From an uncultured Clostridia bacterium (lineage in GTDB: Bacteria > Bacillota > Clostridia > Oscillospirales > Ruminococcaceae): DNA of 64,000 nucleotides. The stretch spans positions 36,139 through 100,138 of the forward strand of contig CANQWD010000007.1 in the NCBI GenBank assembly GCA_947627465.1. The letters are read 5' to 3'. Below, piece after piece: positions 1-9,625 of this stretch. The notes beneath the pieces were generated by a model. It worked only from the letters and a program-made list of their open reading frames with translations, made no database searches and was not told where the DNA came from. Numbering within the stretch: the first letter of the stretch is position 1; each line of letters begins with the position of its first letter. Position numbers and translations under genes: made by a program.

Positions 1-1
1 C

Positions 2-835
2 CATTTTCTTTGGTACCTCACTGAAGAACAAAAAGGAGCGCTCGGCTTAGGCAGCGGCGCAAATCAAAACGGAGACGGCGAGGCTTTCTCCGTGAGCCGC
101 TCCGCGCTTGCGGACGACTGGACGAGTATTGCCGAAAGTATGCAGATGGACTTGGAAACGTTCGGAAAACAGCGCGGCACGAAAGCGGGGCTTTTGACGC
201 AAAATCTCCGCGAGGTGAACCGTGAACACTACGACTACACCGAATTTCTAAAAAAATTCGCGGTGCGCGGCGAAATTATGAAAATAAACCCCGACGAGTT
301 CGACTACAACTATTACACCTACGGGCTTAGCTTATATGAAAACATGCCGCTTATCGAGCCGCTGGAATACAAGGACGTCAAAGCTATCCGAGAATTCGCA
401 ATAGCTATTGACACGTCGGGTTCCACGTCGGGAGAATTGGTTCAAAAATTCGTGCAGAAAACCTACAATATCCTCAAAAACGCCGAGAGCTTTTTCACTA
501 AAGTAAATATTCACATAATCCAATGCGACGCGGCAATTCAGGAGGATGTGAAAATCACCACGCAGGAAGAGTTTGACAATTATCTCAAAACCATGAAAAT
601 ACACGGATTGGGCGGCACGGATTTCAGACCGGTGTTCAGCTATGTAAATTCGCTTATGGATACGGGCGAGTTCTCGAATTTAAAAGGGCTTATTTATCTT
701 ACGGACGGCATGGGAGCGTTTCCCGCGAAAAAGCCCGATTACGACGCGGCGTTCGTGTTTATCGACGACGAGCCGAACAACTACGACGTTCCCGCTTGGG
801 CGATAAAACTGATTTTAAGGAGCGGCGAGATATGA
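2..835 (+). CDS. vWA-like domain protein (DUF2201 C-terminal type), 5' end outside window
   Basis: The frame is open from the first bases, so the gene begins upstream; 277 residues are visible. The C-terminal half is a von Willebrand A fold with an intact MIDAS: DTSGS near nt 410, GGTD near nt 615 and LTDG near nt 700. This matches the metal-binding C-terminal domain of the DUF2201 family, whose members usually follow a MoxR-type AAA ATPase gene. A metal-dependent protein-interaction or chaperone role is inferred; the ATPase is not visible here. There is no signal peptide in the visible part. The stop overlaps the next start (ATGA), so it is translationally coupled to the first of six LRR paralogues. 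The GTG at 92 is not the likely start because coding sequence continues upstream of it. Confidence 0.85.
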   Translation, partial: HFLWYLTEEQKGALGLGSGANQNGDGEAFSVSRSALADDWTSIAESMQMDLETFGKQRGTKAGLLTQNLREVNREHYDYTEFLKKFAVRGEIMKINPDEFDYNYYTYGLSLYENMPLIEPLEYKDVKAIREFAIAIDTSGSTSGELVQKFVQKTYNILKNAESFFTKVNIHIIQCDAAIQEDVKITTQEEFDNYLKTMKIHGLGGTDFRPVFSYVNSLMDTGEFSNLKGLIYLTDGMGAFPAKKPDYDAAFVFIDDEPNNYDVPAWAIKLILRSGEI

Positions 836-2100
836 GGGAGCACTATTCCCTGAAAACTGAATTCGGCAAACGGGACGAGCTTTTTAAAGCGATAATAACG
901 CTTGACAAAAAGCGCGTTCGCGAACTGAAAAAGAGCGGCGCAGCGCTCACCGAAAACGTGCGCGGCGTTCTCGAAAACGGCGCGGGGCGCTCGGTAAGCG
1001 TGGAAAACCCCGCTTATCAATTTTGGTTCTCGCTGCTGCGCGAGATCAAAGAAACGCCGCTTAAAGACTTTGCGGAATTCGCCGCGCTGCTCCGCGCGGA
1101 GGTCGGCAAACCGCTCCACTACTCCGAGGCGTTGTGGGTGTGGGGAAACAAACGGGCGTTCGAGCCGCGATTTTTTGAAATAACGCTTGCGAATTTCAAC
1201 CAAAAGAAAATGCCGAAAAAGATTGCTATGAAGCGAATTATAGACGAAAACAAGCTCGGCTGTCTGCCGATATGCGAGAAGCACGGCTGGCTAAAAAATC
1301 CGAAAACGCGCGACGAGCTTATCGACTACGCGACCGAACAGGGCAAAACGGAAATATCCGCGTGGTTGTTGGACTTCAAGAACCGCACCGCCGATCTCGC
1401 TTTGGAGCGCGAACGCGCCGAGAAGAAAATGCAGCGCGAACTCAACGCCGACCCGAACTCCATTACCGAGTTGAGGAAGATTTGGAAATTTGAAAAACGC
1501 GAGGACGGTTCTATAATCATATTGGGCTACAAGGGCGACCGCAGGGAGATAATCGTTCCCGAAAAGATAGGCGGCTGTACCGTTACGGCACTCGGAGAAT
1601 ACGTATTCTCGCCTTATGCCAAACACATAAAAGCGGAACAGCGCGCTTTGCGGAAAGCGATTACCAAGATCGTTCTGCCGGATACGATAGAGAGTATCGG
1701 GGAGTTTGCGTTTTATCAATGTAAGTCGCTGACGCGCATAAATCTCCCCGAAAGGCTCACCGAAATCACCAAGGGGATGCTTGACATCACGGGATTGGAA
1801 AGTATCGTTATCGGCGGTAACGTCAAGAAGATCGGCGGGGTGGCGTTTTGGGGCTGCCGCGATCTCAGATATGTGAAGCTCTGCGAGGGAGTTGCCGAGA
1901 TAGATGTGGCGGCGTTCTATAACTGCGGGAATTTGGAAACAATAGAGCTGCCGCGCTCGCTGAAAAAAGCGCCTCCCTGCACTATGTCCGAAAGCCCGTT
2001 TTGGAACTGCATAAAGCTCACAGCTTTGGTGCACAAAGGCACATACGCGGAGAAGTACTGCGAGGAAAACAAGATTATTTACAAATACGCGGAGGAATAA
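832..2100 (+). CDS. Ankyrin-like/LRR_5 paralogue A
   Basis: 422 residues. The start is the ATG overlapping the preceding stop, with AAGGAG 8 bases upstream. Order of parts: a helical, ankyrin-like front (residues 1-190), a charged linker containing DFKNRTADL (about 180-215), a short beta section with YKG and VPEKIG, then LRR_5 repeats of the type ITKIVLPDTIESIGEFAF (about 265-400), and an AEKYCEEN tail. LRR_5 domains are best known from secreted BspA-like proteins, but there is no signal peptide or membrane segment here, so a cytosolic protein is inferred. It is the first of six paralogues in one operon behind the vWA gene. The function is unknown; protein-protein recognition is the reasonable inference. 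Confidence 0.85.
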   Translation: MREHYSLKTEFGKRDELFKAIITLDKKRVRELKKSGAALTENVRGVLENGAGRSVSVENPAYQFWFSLLREIKETPLKDFAEFAALLRAEVGKPLHYSEALWVWGNKRAFEPRFFEITLANFNQKKMPKKIAMKRIIDENKLGCLPICEKHGWLKNPKTRDELIDYATEQGKTEISAWLLDFKNRTADLALERERAEKKMQRELNADPNSITELRKIWKFEKREDGSIIILGYKGDRREIIVPEKIGGCTVTALGEYVFSPYAKHIKAEQRALRKAITKIVLPDTIESIGEFAFYQCKSLTRINLPERLTEITKGMLDITGLESIVIGGNVKKIGGVAFWGCRDLRYVKLCEGVAEIDVAAFYNCGNLETIELPRSLKKAPPCTMSESPFWNCIKLTALVHKGTYAEKYCEENKIIYKYAEE

Positions 2101-2102
2101 TT

Positions 2103-4229
2103 ATGGAATACTACTCAATTTCAAGCGAATACGGAAACCGTGACGAGCTTTTCAAGGCTATCATAACGCTTAACAAAAAGCGCGTCGAAGAATTAAAGGT
2201 GCGCGGCGTTACACTCACCGAGGACGTGAAAAACACAATGCTGAACGGCGGCGGCTCGTTTATTTCGGGTTCGCCCGCGTCGGGGCTTTGGTACGGTTAT
2301 CTTACCGACTTGGAGAGCGTCGCGAAGCTCGATTTTGTGTACATCTCGCGGGAGATATTCGCGCAGACGGGCGAACCGCTTTACTTTTCCAACTCGTTAG
2401 AGCAGGTGATAGCCAAATATTTTTTCAATCCCGACGTGTTTACTTGTCTGCTGGAGTGCTACGACCAAAAAAAGCTGAACAAAACGCGGATAATGAAAGA
2501 GCTTATCCGCAAAAACAACGTTCCGCTTCTGGAAAAATGCGCCGAACACGGCTGGCTGAAGCAATCGAAAAAGCGCGACGAGATGATAGACTACGCCGCC
2601 GAACAGAACCGCCCCGAATGCACCGCGTGGTTTCTGGAATTTAAGAGCCGCACCGCAGACCTCGCCGCCGAACGCAAAAAAGCCGAAAAGAAACAGCTCG
2701 CCGAGCTGAACGCCGCGCCCGATTCCGCTCTTGAACTCAAAAAAATCTGGAGCTGGGAAAGGGGCGAGGACGGCGGACTTATCATCAAAAGCTACAAGGG
2801 CGAGGAAACCGAGGTTACAATTCCTTCCAAAATCGGGAAGAATTTCGTGACGGCGATAGCCGATTACGCGCTCTCCCCCGCCGCTCCGCGGCTAAAGGAC
2901 GACCGCATAAAAAGCCGCGCCGACATAAAAAAGATCACCGTGCCGACCGGCGTCAAACGAATAGGCGAATACGCGTTCGGCGGCAACGGATATATGTGGC
3001 AAAGAGTCACCTCATCGCTTTCGGAACTGATACTCCCCGAAACGCTTGAGATATTCAACGACAGGCAAGCCGCGGAAACCGCGCCGCGTTTTCTCGCAAA
3101 GTGCGGCATAGATGTTCTCGTCGTGCCCGACACGCCCGCCGCGCGGTGTTACTGTATAAAAAACGACATCAAATTCCGCTTTGAAGAGGGCGGCGAAATA
3201 CATATCCCGTTTAAAGAGATCATCAAATCGGACGAGCTGTTTGCCGCGATACTCGCTGTCGATAAAGAAAAAGTCGAAAAGCTGAAAGGCTCGGGCTTTA
3301 CGGACTATATCAAAGAATGTCTGCAAAAGGAGCTTTACGGAATTATGTACTCCGTTCACCGGGAAATTGCGGAAGTTATCGCAAACGCGAACGCCGACGA
3401 CAGGCTGTTTATTTTGCAAAACCTGACCGCCGAACTCGGCGAAAAGCTTTACTGCAACAACCACATTCACGGGTTATTATACAGAAAGCCCGAGCTGTGG
3501 GACTGCGTGCTGAAAATTTTCGATACGAAACGCCTTAACAAAACGGACGAGATGAAACGCTTTATCAAAAACAATCAAGTGGAGTATCTCGCGGTATTCG
3601 CGGAAAACGGCTGTCTTAAAAATTCCGCGACACGCGACAAACTTATAAAATACGCCTCTGACAACAACAAGACTGAAGCTCTCGCGTGGCTTCTCGATTA
3701 CAAAAGCCGCACCTCCGACCCCGAAAAAGAACGAAAACGCGCCGAGAAAAAACTTGAACGCGAGCTGAATGCGGCGCCGCCCACGGAAGAAGAACTTCGC
3801 GAAAAGTCGAACAAGCTGTTTAAGAGAATGTTCACATACGAGATTGCAGACGGCGAAGTCACAATAACGGGCTACAAGGGGAGCGCCGAGGAAGTAGAAA
3901 TTCCTCGGGAGTTTGAGGGCAAGCCCGTTGTCGCTATCGGCAAGCAGGCGTTTTATCCGCAAGGCTCGGGAGTTCCAACGCGTCACAGACACAACCGCGC
4001 TAACGTCAAAAGGGTAGTATTCCCCGACACGGTTCGGACAATCGGCGAGATGGCGTTTTTAGGGTGCAACGCCTTGCGTGAAGTCGTTATACCAAGCTCC
4101 GTGACGGAAATCGGGGCGCGGGCGTTCTTTACGTCCGTGGCGATAACGTTCACCGTGGAGCGCGGCTCGTTAGCCGAAAAATACTGCAAGGCAAACGGAG
4201 AAAAAATCGTGTATAAGGTGAGCCTATGA
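2103..4229 (+). CDS. Double-unit ankyrin-like/LRR_5 paralogue B
   Basis: 708 residues, with GGAGG 8 bases before the ATG. The protein is two complete family units head to tail. Unit 1 (about 1-360) starts like paralogue A (RDELFKAIITL, KKRVEELK), carries the linker KSRTADLAAER and LRR_5 repeats, and ends with an ARCYCIKN tail. Unit 2 (about 365-708) restarts with SDELFAAILAV, repeats the linker as KSRTSDPEKER, and ends with another short LRR_5 section and AEKYCKAN. A fusion of two adjacent genes after loss of a stop is the simplest reading. It is 2 bases downstream of A, and its end overlaps C. No export signal. Function unknown. Confidence 0.85.
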   Translation: MEYYSISSEYGNRDELFKAIITLNKKRVEELKVRGVTLTEDVKNTMLNGGGSFISGSPASGLWYGYLTDLESVAKLDFVYISREIFAQTGEPLYFSNSLEQVIAKYFFNPDVFTCLLECYDQKKLNKTRIMKELIRKNNVPLLEKCAEHGWLKQSKKRDEMIDYAAEQNRPECTAWFLEFKSRTADLAAERKKAEKKQLAELNAAPDSALELKKIWSWERGEDGGLIIKSYKGEETEVTIPSKIGKNFVTAIADYALSPAAPRLKDDRIKSRADIKKITVPTGVKRIGEYAFGGNGYMWQRVTSSLSELILPETLEIFNDRQAAETAPRFLAKCGIDVLVVPDTPAARCYCIKNDIKFRFEEGGEIHIPFKEIIKSDELFAAILAVDKEKVEKLKGSGFTDYIKECLQKELYGIMYSVHREIAEVIANANADDRLFILQNLTAELGEKLYCNNHIHGLLYRKPELWDCVLKIFDTKRLNKTDEMKRFIKNNQVEYLAVFAENGCLKNSATRDKLIKYASDNNKTEALAWLLDYKSRTSDPEKERKRAEKKLERELNAAPPTEEELREKSNKLFKRMFTYEIADGEVTITGYKGSAEEVEIPREFEGKPVVAIGKQAFYPQGSGVPTRHRHNRANVKRVVFPDTVRTIGEMAFLGCNALREVVIPSSVTEIGARAFFTSVAITFTVERGSLAEKYCKANGEKIVYKVSL

Positions 4230-5773
4230 ATTACAGATATATACCTCAGGAAAACAAAGCCGAGATATTGGAAAACGCCGTGATAAACGGTTCTTCCGAG
4301 GAAATTGCGGCGGCTTTCAAGGAACTCGGATATATAGAAATGACGGCGCGGGCTTTGGGTCTGGCGTGCCGTTTTCGCGGAGTTGAGACCGTGAAAACGC
4401 TTGCGGAAAACGGCGCGACGTTTAAAATTCCGAAAACCGAGGAGGCGGAGCAGCGATACCATTGCTACTCCGGAGCGAAACAGAGCAACTACCGTTCAAA
4501 CTTCGCGCTGTATCTTCTTAACATAACAAAGCACATTAAAGGCGCTTGCTGCTGCAAAGGCTTGAAGCTCACGAAAAAAGCGGCGCGGCGCGACAAAACT
4601 TTTCTGAACCAACTGACCGACGGCGAACGCGCCGAGGTTTTGAGATACCTTTGCGAAAACGCGGAAAAGCTGTCGTTTTCGCCCGAGGAAACGCTGTACT
4701 ATGCGATATTCGCGCGGGACGAATTTATAGCGTCGGAACTGAAAAAGCTCGGTGTGAAGCTCTCGGAAAAGCGCGTAAATATTATGACGAACGGCGGACC
4801 GATTTCGGACGGATATTGGTTTGAATGGTGCTCGATGCAAGGAAAGCTGCCGAACGACGACTATATTCCCGTAATGAAAACGATAGCCGCGGAGCTTAAT
4901 GGAGAGCGGTTTCACTGCACGGGAAAAGTTTACGATCTGACTAAAACGCGCTTTGAAAACACGGAAATTCTGGAATTCTTCCGCGACAATTTCAAAATCG
5001 CGCGGCTTAACAAAACGCAGATAATCCGCGACGTTATCAACATGAACAATCCCGGCGCGCTCGTTGTTTTTGAGCGGCTGGGGTGGCTTTCCGATATTCG
5101 GCGGCGCGACGAGATGATAGACTACGCGCAAAAGCTCGGCGACAGAACGGAGTGTGTGGCGTGGCTTCTTGATTTCAAGAACCGCACCGCCGATCTCGCC
5201 GCCGAACGCGCCAAAGCCGAAAAGAAAATGGAAGCGGAACATAACGCAAGCCCGACCTCCGTTGTTATAATGAAAAAGACTTGGGGATATAAAAAACGCG
5301 AGGACGGCACACTTATCATCACGAGTTACAAGGGCACAAGCACCAACGTAAGAGTACCCGAAAAGATAGGCAAAGGCACCGTCGCGGCGATAGGCATGGG
5401 AGCGTTCTCGGGGAACAGCGGAATGTGCGGCGGCAGAGTTACGACCTACGCTTCATACGATCAGCAAAGGCAGCGCCGCACGATAACGAAGATAACTTTG
5501 CCCGAGACCGTGAATTTTATAGATAACAGCGCGTTCGCGGATATGGAAGCGCTCACGGAGATAAATATTCCCGAGGGAGTTACGGAAATAGGCGGCGTGG
5601 CGTTTTATCAATGTCTGTCGCTGGAAACGCTCGTTATTCCAAGCTCGGTGGAGCGTATCGGGGTGTACGCGTTTCGGAACTGCGGCAAACTCACGGCTAT
5701 CGTGGAGCGTGGCTCGTTCGCCGAAAAATACTGCAAGGAAAACGGAATTAAATTCAAATATAAGGAGCAATGA
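4226..5773 (+). CDS. Ankyrin-like/LRR_5 paralogue C with extended front
   Basis: 515 residues; the ATG overlaps the previous stop (ATGA). The front is longer than in A: residues 1-170 hold ankyrin-like helices (ALGLACRFRG, ETVKTLAENGA) also found in paralogue F. Then come the shared helical block with LNKTQIIRDVI, the linker DFKNRTADLAAER, the YKG/VPEKIG section and LRR_5 repeats ending in AEKYCKEN. No signal peptide. The position and coupling put it in the same transcript as the vWA gene. It resembles F in its first 130 residues more than it resembles A, B, D or E, so the array holds several front types on one chassis. Function unknown. Confidence 0.85.
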   Translation: MNYRYIPQENKAEILENAVINGSSEEIAAAFKELGYIEMTARALGLACRFRGVETVKTLAENGATFKIPKTEEAEQRYHCYSGAKQSNYRSNFALYLLNITKHIKGACCCKGLKLTKKAARRDKTFLNQLTDGERAEVLRYLCENAEKLSFSPEETLYYAIFARDEFIASELKKLGVKLSEKRVNIMTNGGPISDGYWFEWCSMQGKLPNDDYIPVMKTIAAELNGERFHCTGKVYDLTKTRFENTEILEFFRDNFKIARLNKTQIIRDVINMNNPGALVVFERLGWLSDIRRRDEMIDYAQKLGDRTECVAWLLDFKNRTADLAAERAKAEKKMEAEHNASPTSVVIMKKTWGYKKREDGTLIITSYKGTSTNVRVPEKIGKGTVAAIGMGAFSGNSGMCGGRVTTYASYDQQRQRRTITKITLPETVNFIDNSAFADMEALTEINIPEGVTEIGGVAFYQCLSLETLVIPSSVERIGVYAFRNCGKLTAIVERGSFAEKYCKENGIKFKYKEQ

Positions 5774-5775
5774 TT

Positions 5776-7179
5776 ATGGAACTTTCCGACGATCTTTACG
5801 CGGTTGTTTTACAATGCGATTTTAAAGCGGCTGACGATATGATAAAGGCGGGCGCGGCGCTTGACGAGGACACGAAAAAGGCTCTTACGGAGGGCGTGGG
5901 GAAAGATACGGAGGACGGATCTAAAAAACGTTTAAAACGTTTGGCAATACGTCTGGTGTTTGATAAATTTATCGAGGGCGCTTCGGCGGAAGATTTCGCC
6001 GCGGTTTCCGAAAAGCTGTCGGAACTGGTCGGCAAACCGCTTTTTTACCACTATAACGATTTTCATTACGCGTTTTTTCTGCATAATTACTACGACCCGT
6101 TAATCTTTGAAACGATACTTAAATGCTATAACGGCAAATCAATGCGAAAACAAGCGACTATGCAGGAGATAATCGACCAAAATAACGTGAATCTGCTCGG
6201 GATATGCGCGAAGTACGGTTGGCTGAAAATGCCGAAGATCCGCGACGCTATGATAGATTACGCGAACAAGCAAAACAGACCGGAATGCACCGCGTTTCTT
6301 TTGGATTTCAAGAACCGCACCGCCGACCTCGCCGCCGAACGCGAACGCGCCGAGAAGCGTATGCTTCGAGAGATGAACGCAAATCCAAATTCGCTCGCCG
6401 AGCTTAAAAAGGTTTGGCGGTTTACAAAGCTTGAAGACGGAACTCTTGAAATAACAAGCTACAAGGGCAAGCAAACGGAAGTTGTCGTGCCCGAAAAAAT
6501 AGGAAAGGACACGGTGACTTCAATAGGAAACGGGGCGTTTACGGGAAATATCGGGAGAGCAAAAAGAACGCCGCGCGAAATATGCAATTTCCGACAAGGG
6601 AAAATCACTAAGATAACCCTGCCCGAGACTATAAGCAACATCGGCGAGGGCGCGTTCGACCACTGCTTGGCGCTTACCGAAGTGAATATTCCGGGCGGCG
6701 TTAAGGTCGTGAGAAGCGGCGTGTTTACGTACACGGCGATCGAGGTTTTGCGGCTTCCCGAAACGGTAGAGGAGATCGCCGACTATGCGTTCTCGGGCGG
6801 GAAATTCAAAGAGTTGATACTGCCGAAAGGACTTAAATTTCTCGGCAAGGCGGCGTTTGATTGGTGTACGTTCGAGCGTATCGAGATACCCGAAAACATA
6901 TCCGTGATAATGCAGGGAACTTTTTGGGGATGTAAAAAGCTGAAAGAGGTCGTGCTGCCCGAGGGTATGGAAACGATAAAAGCCCGTGCGTTCTGGACCT
7001 GTCCTGAACTTGAAACAATAAACCTCCCCGCCTCGATAAAGAAAATCGAGAACTACAAGCGCGGCGGCAAAATTCACAACGCTTTCACGGACAGTCCGAA
7101 CCTCACCGCAACGGTGGAACGCGGCTCTTACGCGGAAAAATACTGCATTAAAAACCATATTGCATATAGGAGCGAGTGA
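5776..7179 (+). CDS. Ankyrin-like/LRR_5 paralogue D
   Basis: 467 residues from the second ATG. This start is chosen because AAGGAG at 5762-5767 is 8 bases from it, whereas the first ATG (5770, overlapping the stop of C) is only 2 bases away. The short front (SDDLYAVVLQCDFKAADDMIKAG) looks like a single ankyrin-type helix pair. The shared helical block, the linker DFKNRTADLAAER and the longest LRR_5 tract of the array follow (about five to six repeats, residues 230-440), then AEKYCIKN. No export signal. Function unknown; its LRR tract length differs from those of its neighbours. Confidence 0.84.
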   Translation: MELSDDLYAVVLQCDFKAADDMIKAGAALDEDTKKALTEGVGKDTEDGSKKRLKRLAIRLVFDKFIEGASAEDFAAVSEKLSELVGKPLFYHYNDFHYAFFLHNYYDPLIFETILKCYNGKSMRKQATMQEIIDQNNVNLLGICAKYGWLKMPKIRDAMIDYANKQNRPECTAFLLDFKNRTADLAAERERAEKRMLREMNANPNSLAELKKVWRFTKLEDGTLEITSYKGKQTEVVVPEKIGKDTVTSIGNGAFTGNIGRAKRTPREICNFRQGKITKITLPETISNIGEGAFDHCLALTEVNIPGGVKVVRSGVFTYTAIEVLRLPETVEEIADYAFSGGKFKELILPKGLKFLGKAAFDWCTFERIEIPENISVIMQGTFWGCKKLKEVVLPEGMETIKARAFWTCPELETINLPASIKKIENYKRGGKIHNAFTDSPNLTATVERGSYAEKYCIKNHIAYRSE

Positions 7180-7180
7180 T

Positions 7181-8200
7181 ATGGACGAGCTTCAAAAATA
7201 CGCGCTCTCAACGGACAAAAGCTATTCTCCAAGCGCGGACGAGCAAGACAAGATAACAAAGATACAGTACGAGTTCTGTGTGAAAATGCAGAACGCCGAG
7301 GAAAGCGAGTTTATAGAGACCGCAAGAAAAGTCCGCGCCGAGTTGGGCTTTCCTATTCTCTATTTCAAGTCTGTCTTCAAAAGCGGCGTTCCGAAAAGCA
7401 TTGAGAGCGCGGCCGTTCTGGAATGCGTTATCGAGTGCTTTGACTGCTCTCAAATTAACAAGAAAAAACTGATGCAAAATTACATAGATGTAAACCGCCT
7501 TGATTTGCTTGAAATTTGTGTCAAGCACGGGTGGCTTGCGCAGCCGAAAAAGCGCGACGAGCTCATTTTCTACGCGAACGAAAAATGCAGAACGGAAGCC
7601 GCGGCATACTTGCTTGAATTCAAGAACAGCACCGCCGACCTCAAAACCGAACGCAAAAAAGCCGAGAAAAAGCTCGAACGCGAATTAAACGCCGACCCGA
7701 ATTCGGTCTCGGAATTGAAAAAGAGCTGGCGATTTGACAAGCTCGGCGACGGCACGCTTATCATTCTCGGCTATAAGGGCGGACGCTCGGAAATTTACGT
7801 GCCGAAAACGATCGGGCAAAATACCGTTACGGCAATCGGAAACGGCGCGTTTTCGCCGCTGCAAACGCGAATTTCTCAACAACGTTTCGATTTTCGAATG
7901 AACGGCATAACTAAAATCACGCTCCCCGAAACGATAAAGCTTATCGACCCGTTTGCGTTCAGCGCCTGTCGCGCTCTGCGTGAAGTCGTTTTGCCGAAGG
8001 GTCTTACCGACATCGGCTATCACGCGTTTTACGATTGTGAAGCGCTCGAAAAGCTCACACTCTCGGGCGGCGTGAAATATATCGCCGAAGAGACGTTCGC
8101 GGCATGCCCGAAGCTTACCGTGTATGTAAGACGCGGAAGTCACGCGGAACGCTATTGCCGCGAAAGGGGCGTTCGGTTTGAGATAAGGGAGGACGAATGA
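7181..8200 (+). CDS. Ankyrin-like/LRR_5 paralogue E (short)
   Basis: 339 residues, the shortest intact member. The start MDELQKYALS is chosen over upstream in-frame codons because AGGAG lies about 9 bases before it. The front lacks the first ankyrin-like helices of the others and begins directly with a segment (IQYEFCVKMQ, EFIETARK) that recurs in the broken copy at 9626. The shared block, a slightly altered linker (EFKNSTADLKTER), the YKG section and three to four LRR_5 repeats follow, ending AERYCRER. It is one base after D and overlaps F. No signal peptide; function unknown. Confidence 0.84.
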   Translation: MDELQKYALSTDKSYSPSADEQDKITKIQYEFCVKMQNAEESEFIETARKVRAELGFPILYFKSVFKSGVPKSIESAAVLECVIECFDCSQINKKKLMQNYIDVNRLDLLEICVKHGWLAQPKKRDELIFYANEKCRTEAAAYLLEFKNSTADLKTERKKAEKKLERELNADPNSVSELKKSWRFDKLGDGTLIILGYKGGRSEIYVPKTIGQNTVTAIGNGAFSPLQTRISQQRFDFRMNGITKITLPETIKLIDPFAFSACRALREVVLPKGLTDIGYHAFYDCEALEKLTLSGGVKYIAEETFAACPKLTVYVRRGSHAERYCRERGVRFEIREDE

Positions 8201-9624
8201 GTAAGGAACTTAAACCGTGGGAAAAAATCGACAAACTTGAACAGAGCGTTATGCAGGACAGCGCGGACGATGTGGCGGCGCTTTATGACGCACTCGGCAA
8301 GGTTCCGTTTACGGCGCAGGCTTTGGGGCTTGCGTGCCGCTATCGCGGGCTTGAAACCGTCAAGGTCTTGGCGGAACGCGGCGCGGCGTTCACGTTCGAT
8401 TTGGCTGAACTTAAGCCCGTTCACTTGGGGAGATCGCGGTATTTTTGGCTGGAACTTTACGGCGACGAGAACTACTCGTTCGGACTGTTGAGCGATGTCA
8501 AGCGCCGCGAAACGTATGAACTGAACAACATAGGCAAAATGCACTGCGGTGTTAGTCTCGTTTCGTTAAGCGAACGTTTGAAAACGCTTGATTATCTTCT
8601 CGAAAACGCGGAGAAACTCGGCTTCAAGGCTGACGAGTTTTTGTTTTACGCTTATCTCTCCGACGAACGCGAGATGATAGATTTTCTGAAAAGCAAAGGC
8701 GTTCGCGCGTCGGAGCGGCTTCTCAAAATAATCACCGAGGGTGCAAACAACGACGATTGGCTAAACTACTGCTATATCGTCGGAAATCTCCCCGATGATA
8801 AGTTTTTCCGCGTAATGGGCGCGATCGTCGAGGAGTGCGCCGAGCAAATGCCCGGTCGTAAGCTGCACTTCACGGAGAAGCTTTGGGAGTACAACGAGAG
8901 ACGTTTTGTCGAGAAGCCCGAATTTCTCAAATTTCTGCTCCTACATTTCAATCAGGCGAAAATCAACAAAACCAAATTGATGAAGAAAATTATCGATCGT
9001 GATAACGTTCCTTGCCTTGAAATCGCGGCGGAAAACGGTTTACTCAAACAACCGCGAAAGCGCGACGAGATGATAGATTACGCGAACGAAAAAAACGCGG
9101 TTGAATGTACGGCGTGGCTTTTGGACTTCAAGAATCGCACCGCAGACCTCGCCGCCGAACGTGCCAAAGCCGAGAAAAAACTTGAACGCGAACTAAACGC
9201 GAACCCTAATTCCGCATCGGAACTCCGAAAAGTCTGGAGCTTCAAAAAGCGCGGGGACGGTACGCTCGAAATTACGAACTACCGCGGAAACTCGACAAAG
9301 ATAATCGTTCCCGCGAAAATAGGAAAAAGCGCGGTGACCGCGATAGGCAAGGAAGCGTTTTCACCGTTTCGCGACAGAGTATGCCACGGTCGCGAGTTCT
9401 TCAGGACGATCACCGAAATAACGCTGCCCGACGGCATTGTCGAGATCGGCGAAATGGCGTTCGACAACTGTCTCGCGCTGACGGCAGTCGTTGTTCCGAA
9501 AAGCGTCTCTGTTATCGGCAAAGCGGCGTTCGCCAACTGCAAGGGGCTGACCGTAACTGTCGAGCGCGGCTCTTACGCCGAGGAGTACTGCAAAGAAAAC
9601 GGCGTTAAATTTAAGGACAAATAA
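8197..9624 (+). CDS. Ankyrin-like/LRR_5 paralogue F with extended front
   Basis: 475 residues; the ATG overlaps the stop of E. The front resembles that of C (ALGLACRYRG, ETVKVLAERGA), including a second helical block before the shared core with INKTKLMKKII. The linker is DFKNRTADLAAER; the LRR_5 section is short (two to three repeats) and the tail reads AEEYCKEN. This is the last intact member of the operon; a decayed E-like fragment starts two bases after its stop. No signal peptide. Function unknown; a cytosolic recognition protein is inferred from the ankyrin/LRR make-up. Confidence 0.84.
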   Translation: MSKELKPWEKIDKLEQSVMQDSADDVAALYDALGKVPFTAQALGLACRYRGLETVKVLAERGAAFTFDLAELKPVHLGRSRYFWLELYGDENYSFGLLSDVKRRETYELNNIGKMHCGVSLVSLSERLKTLDYLLENAEKLGFKADEFLFYAYLSDEREMIDFLKSKGVRASERLLKIITEGANNDDWLNYCYIVGNLPDDKFFRVMGAIVEECAEQMPGRKLHFTEKLWEYNERRFVEKPEFLKFLLLHFNQAKINKTKLMKKIIDRDNVPCLEIAAENGLLKQPRKRDEMIDYANEKNAVECTAWLLDFKNRTADLAAERAKAEKKLERELNANPNSASELRKVWSFKKRGDGTLEITNYRGNSTKIIVPAKIGKSAVTAIGKEAFSPFRDRVCHGREFFRTITEITLPDGIVEIGEMAFDNCLALTAVVVPKSVSVIGKAAFANCKGLTVTVERGSYAEEYCKENGVKFKDK

Positions 9625-9625
9625 A

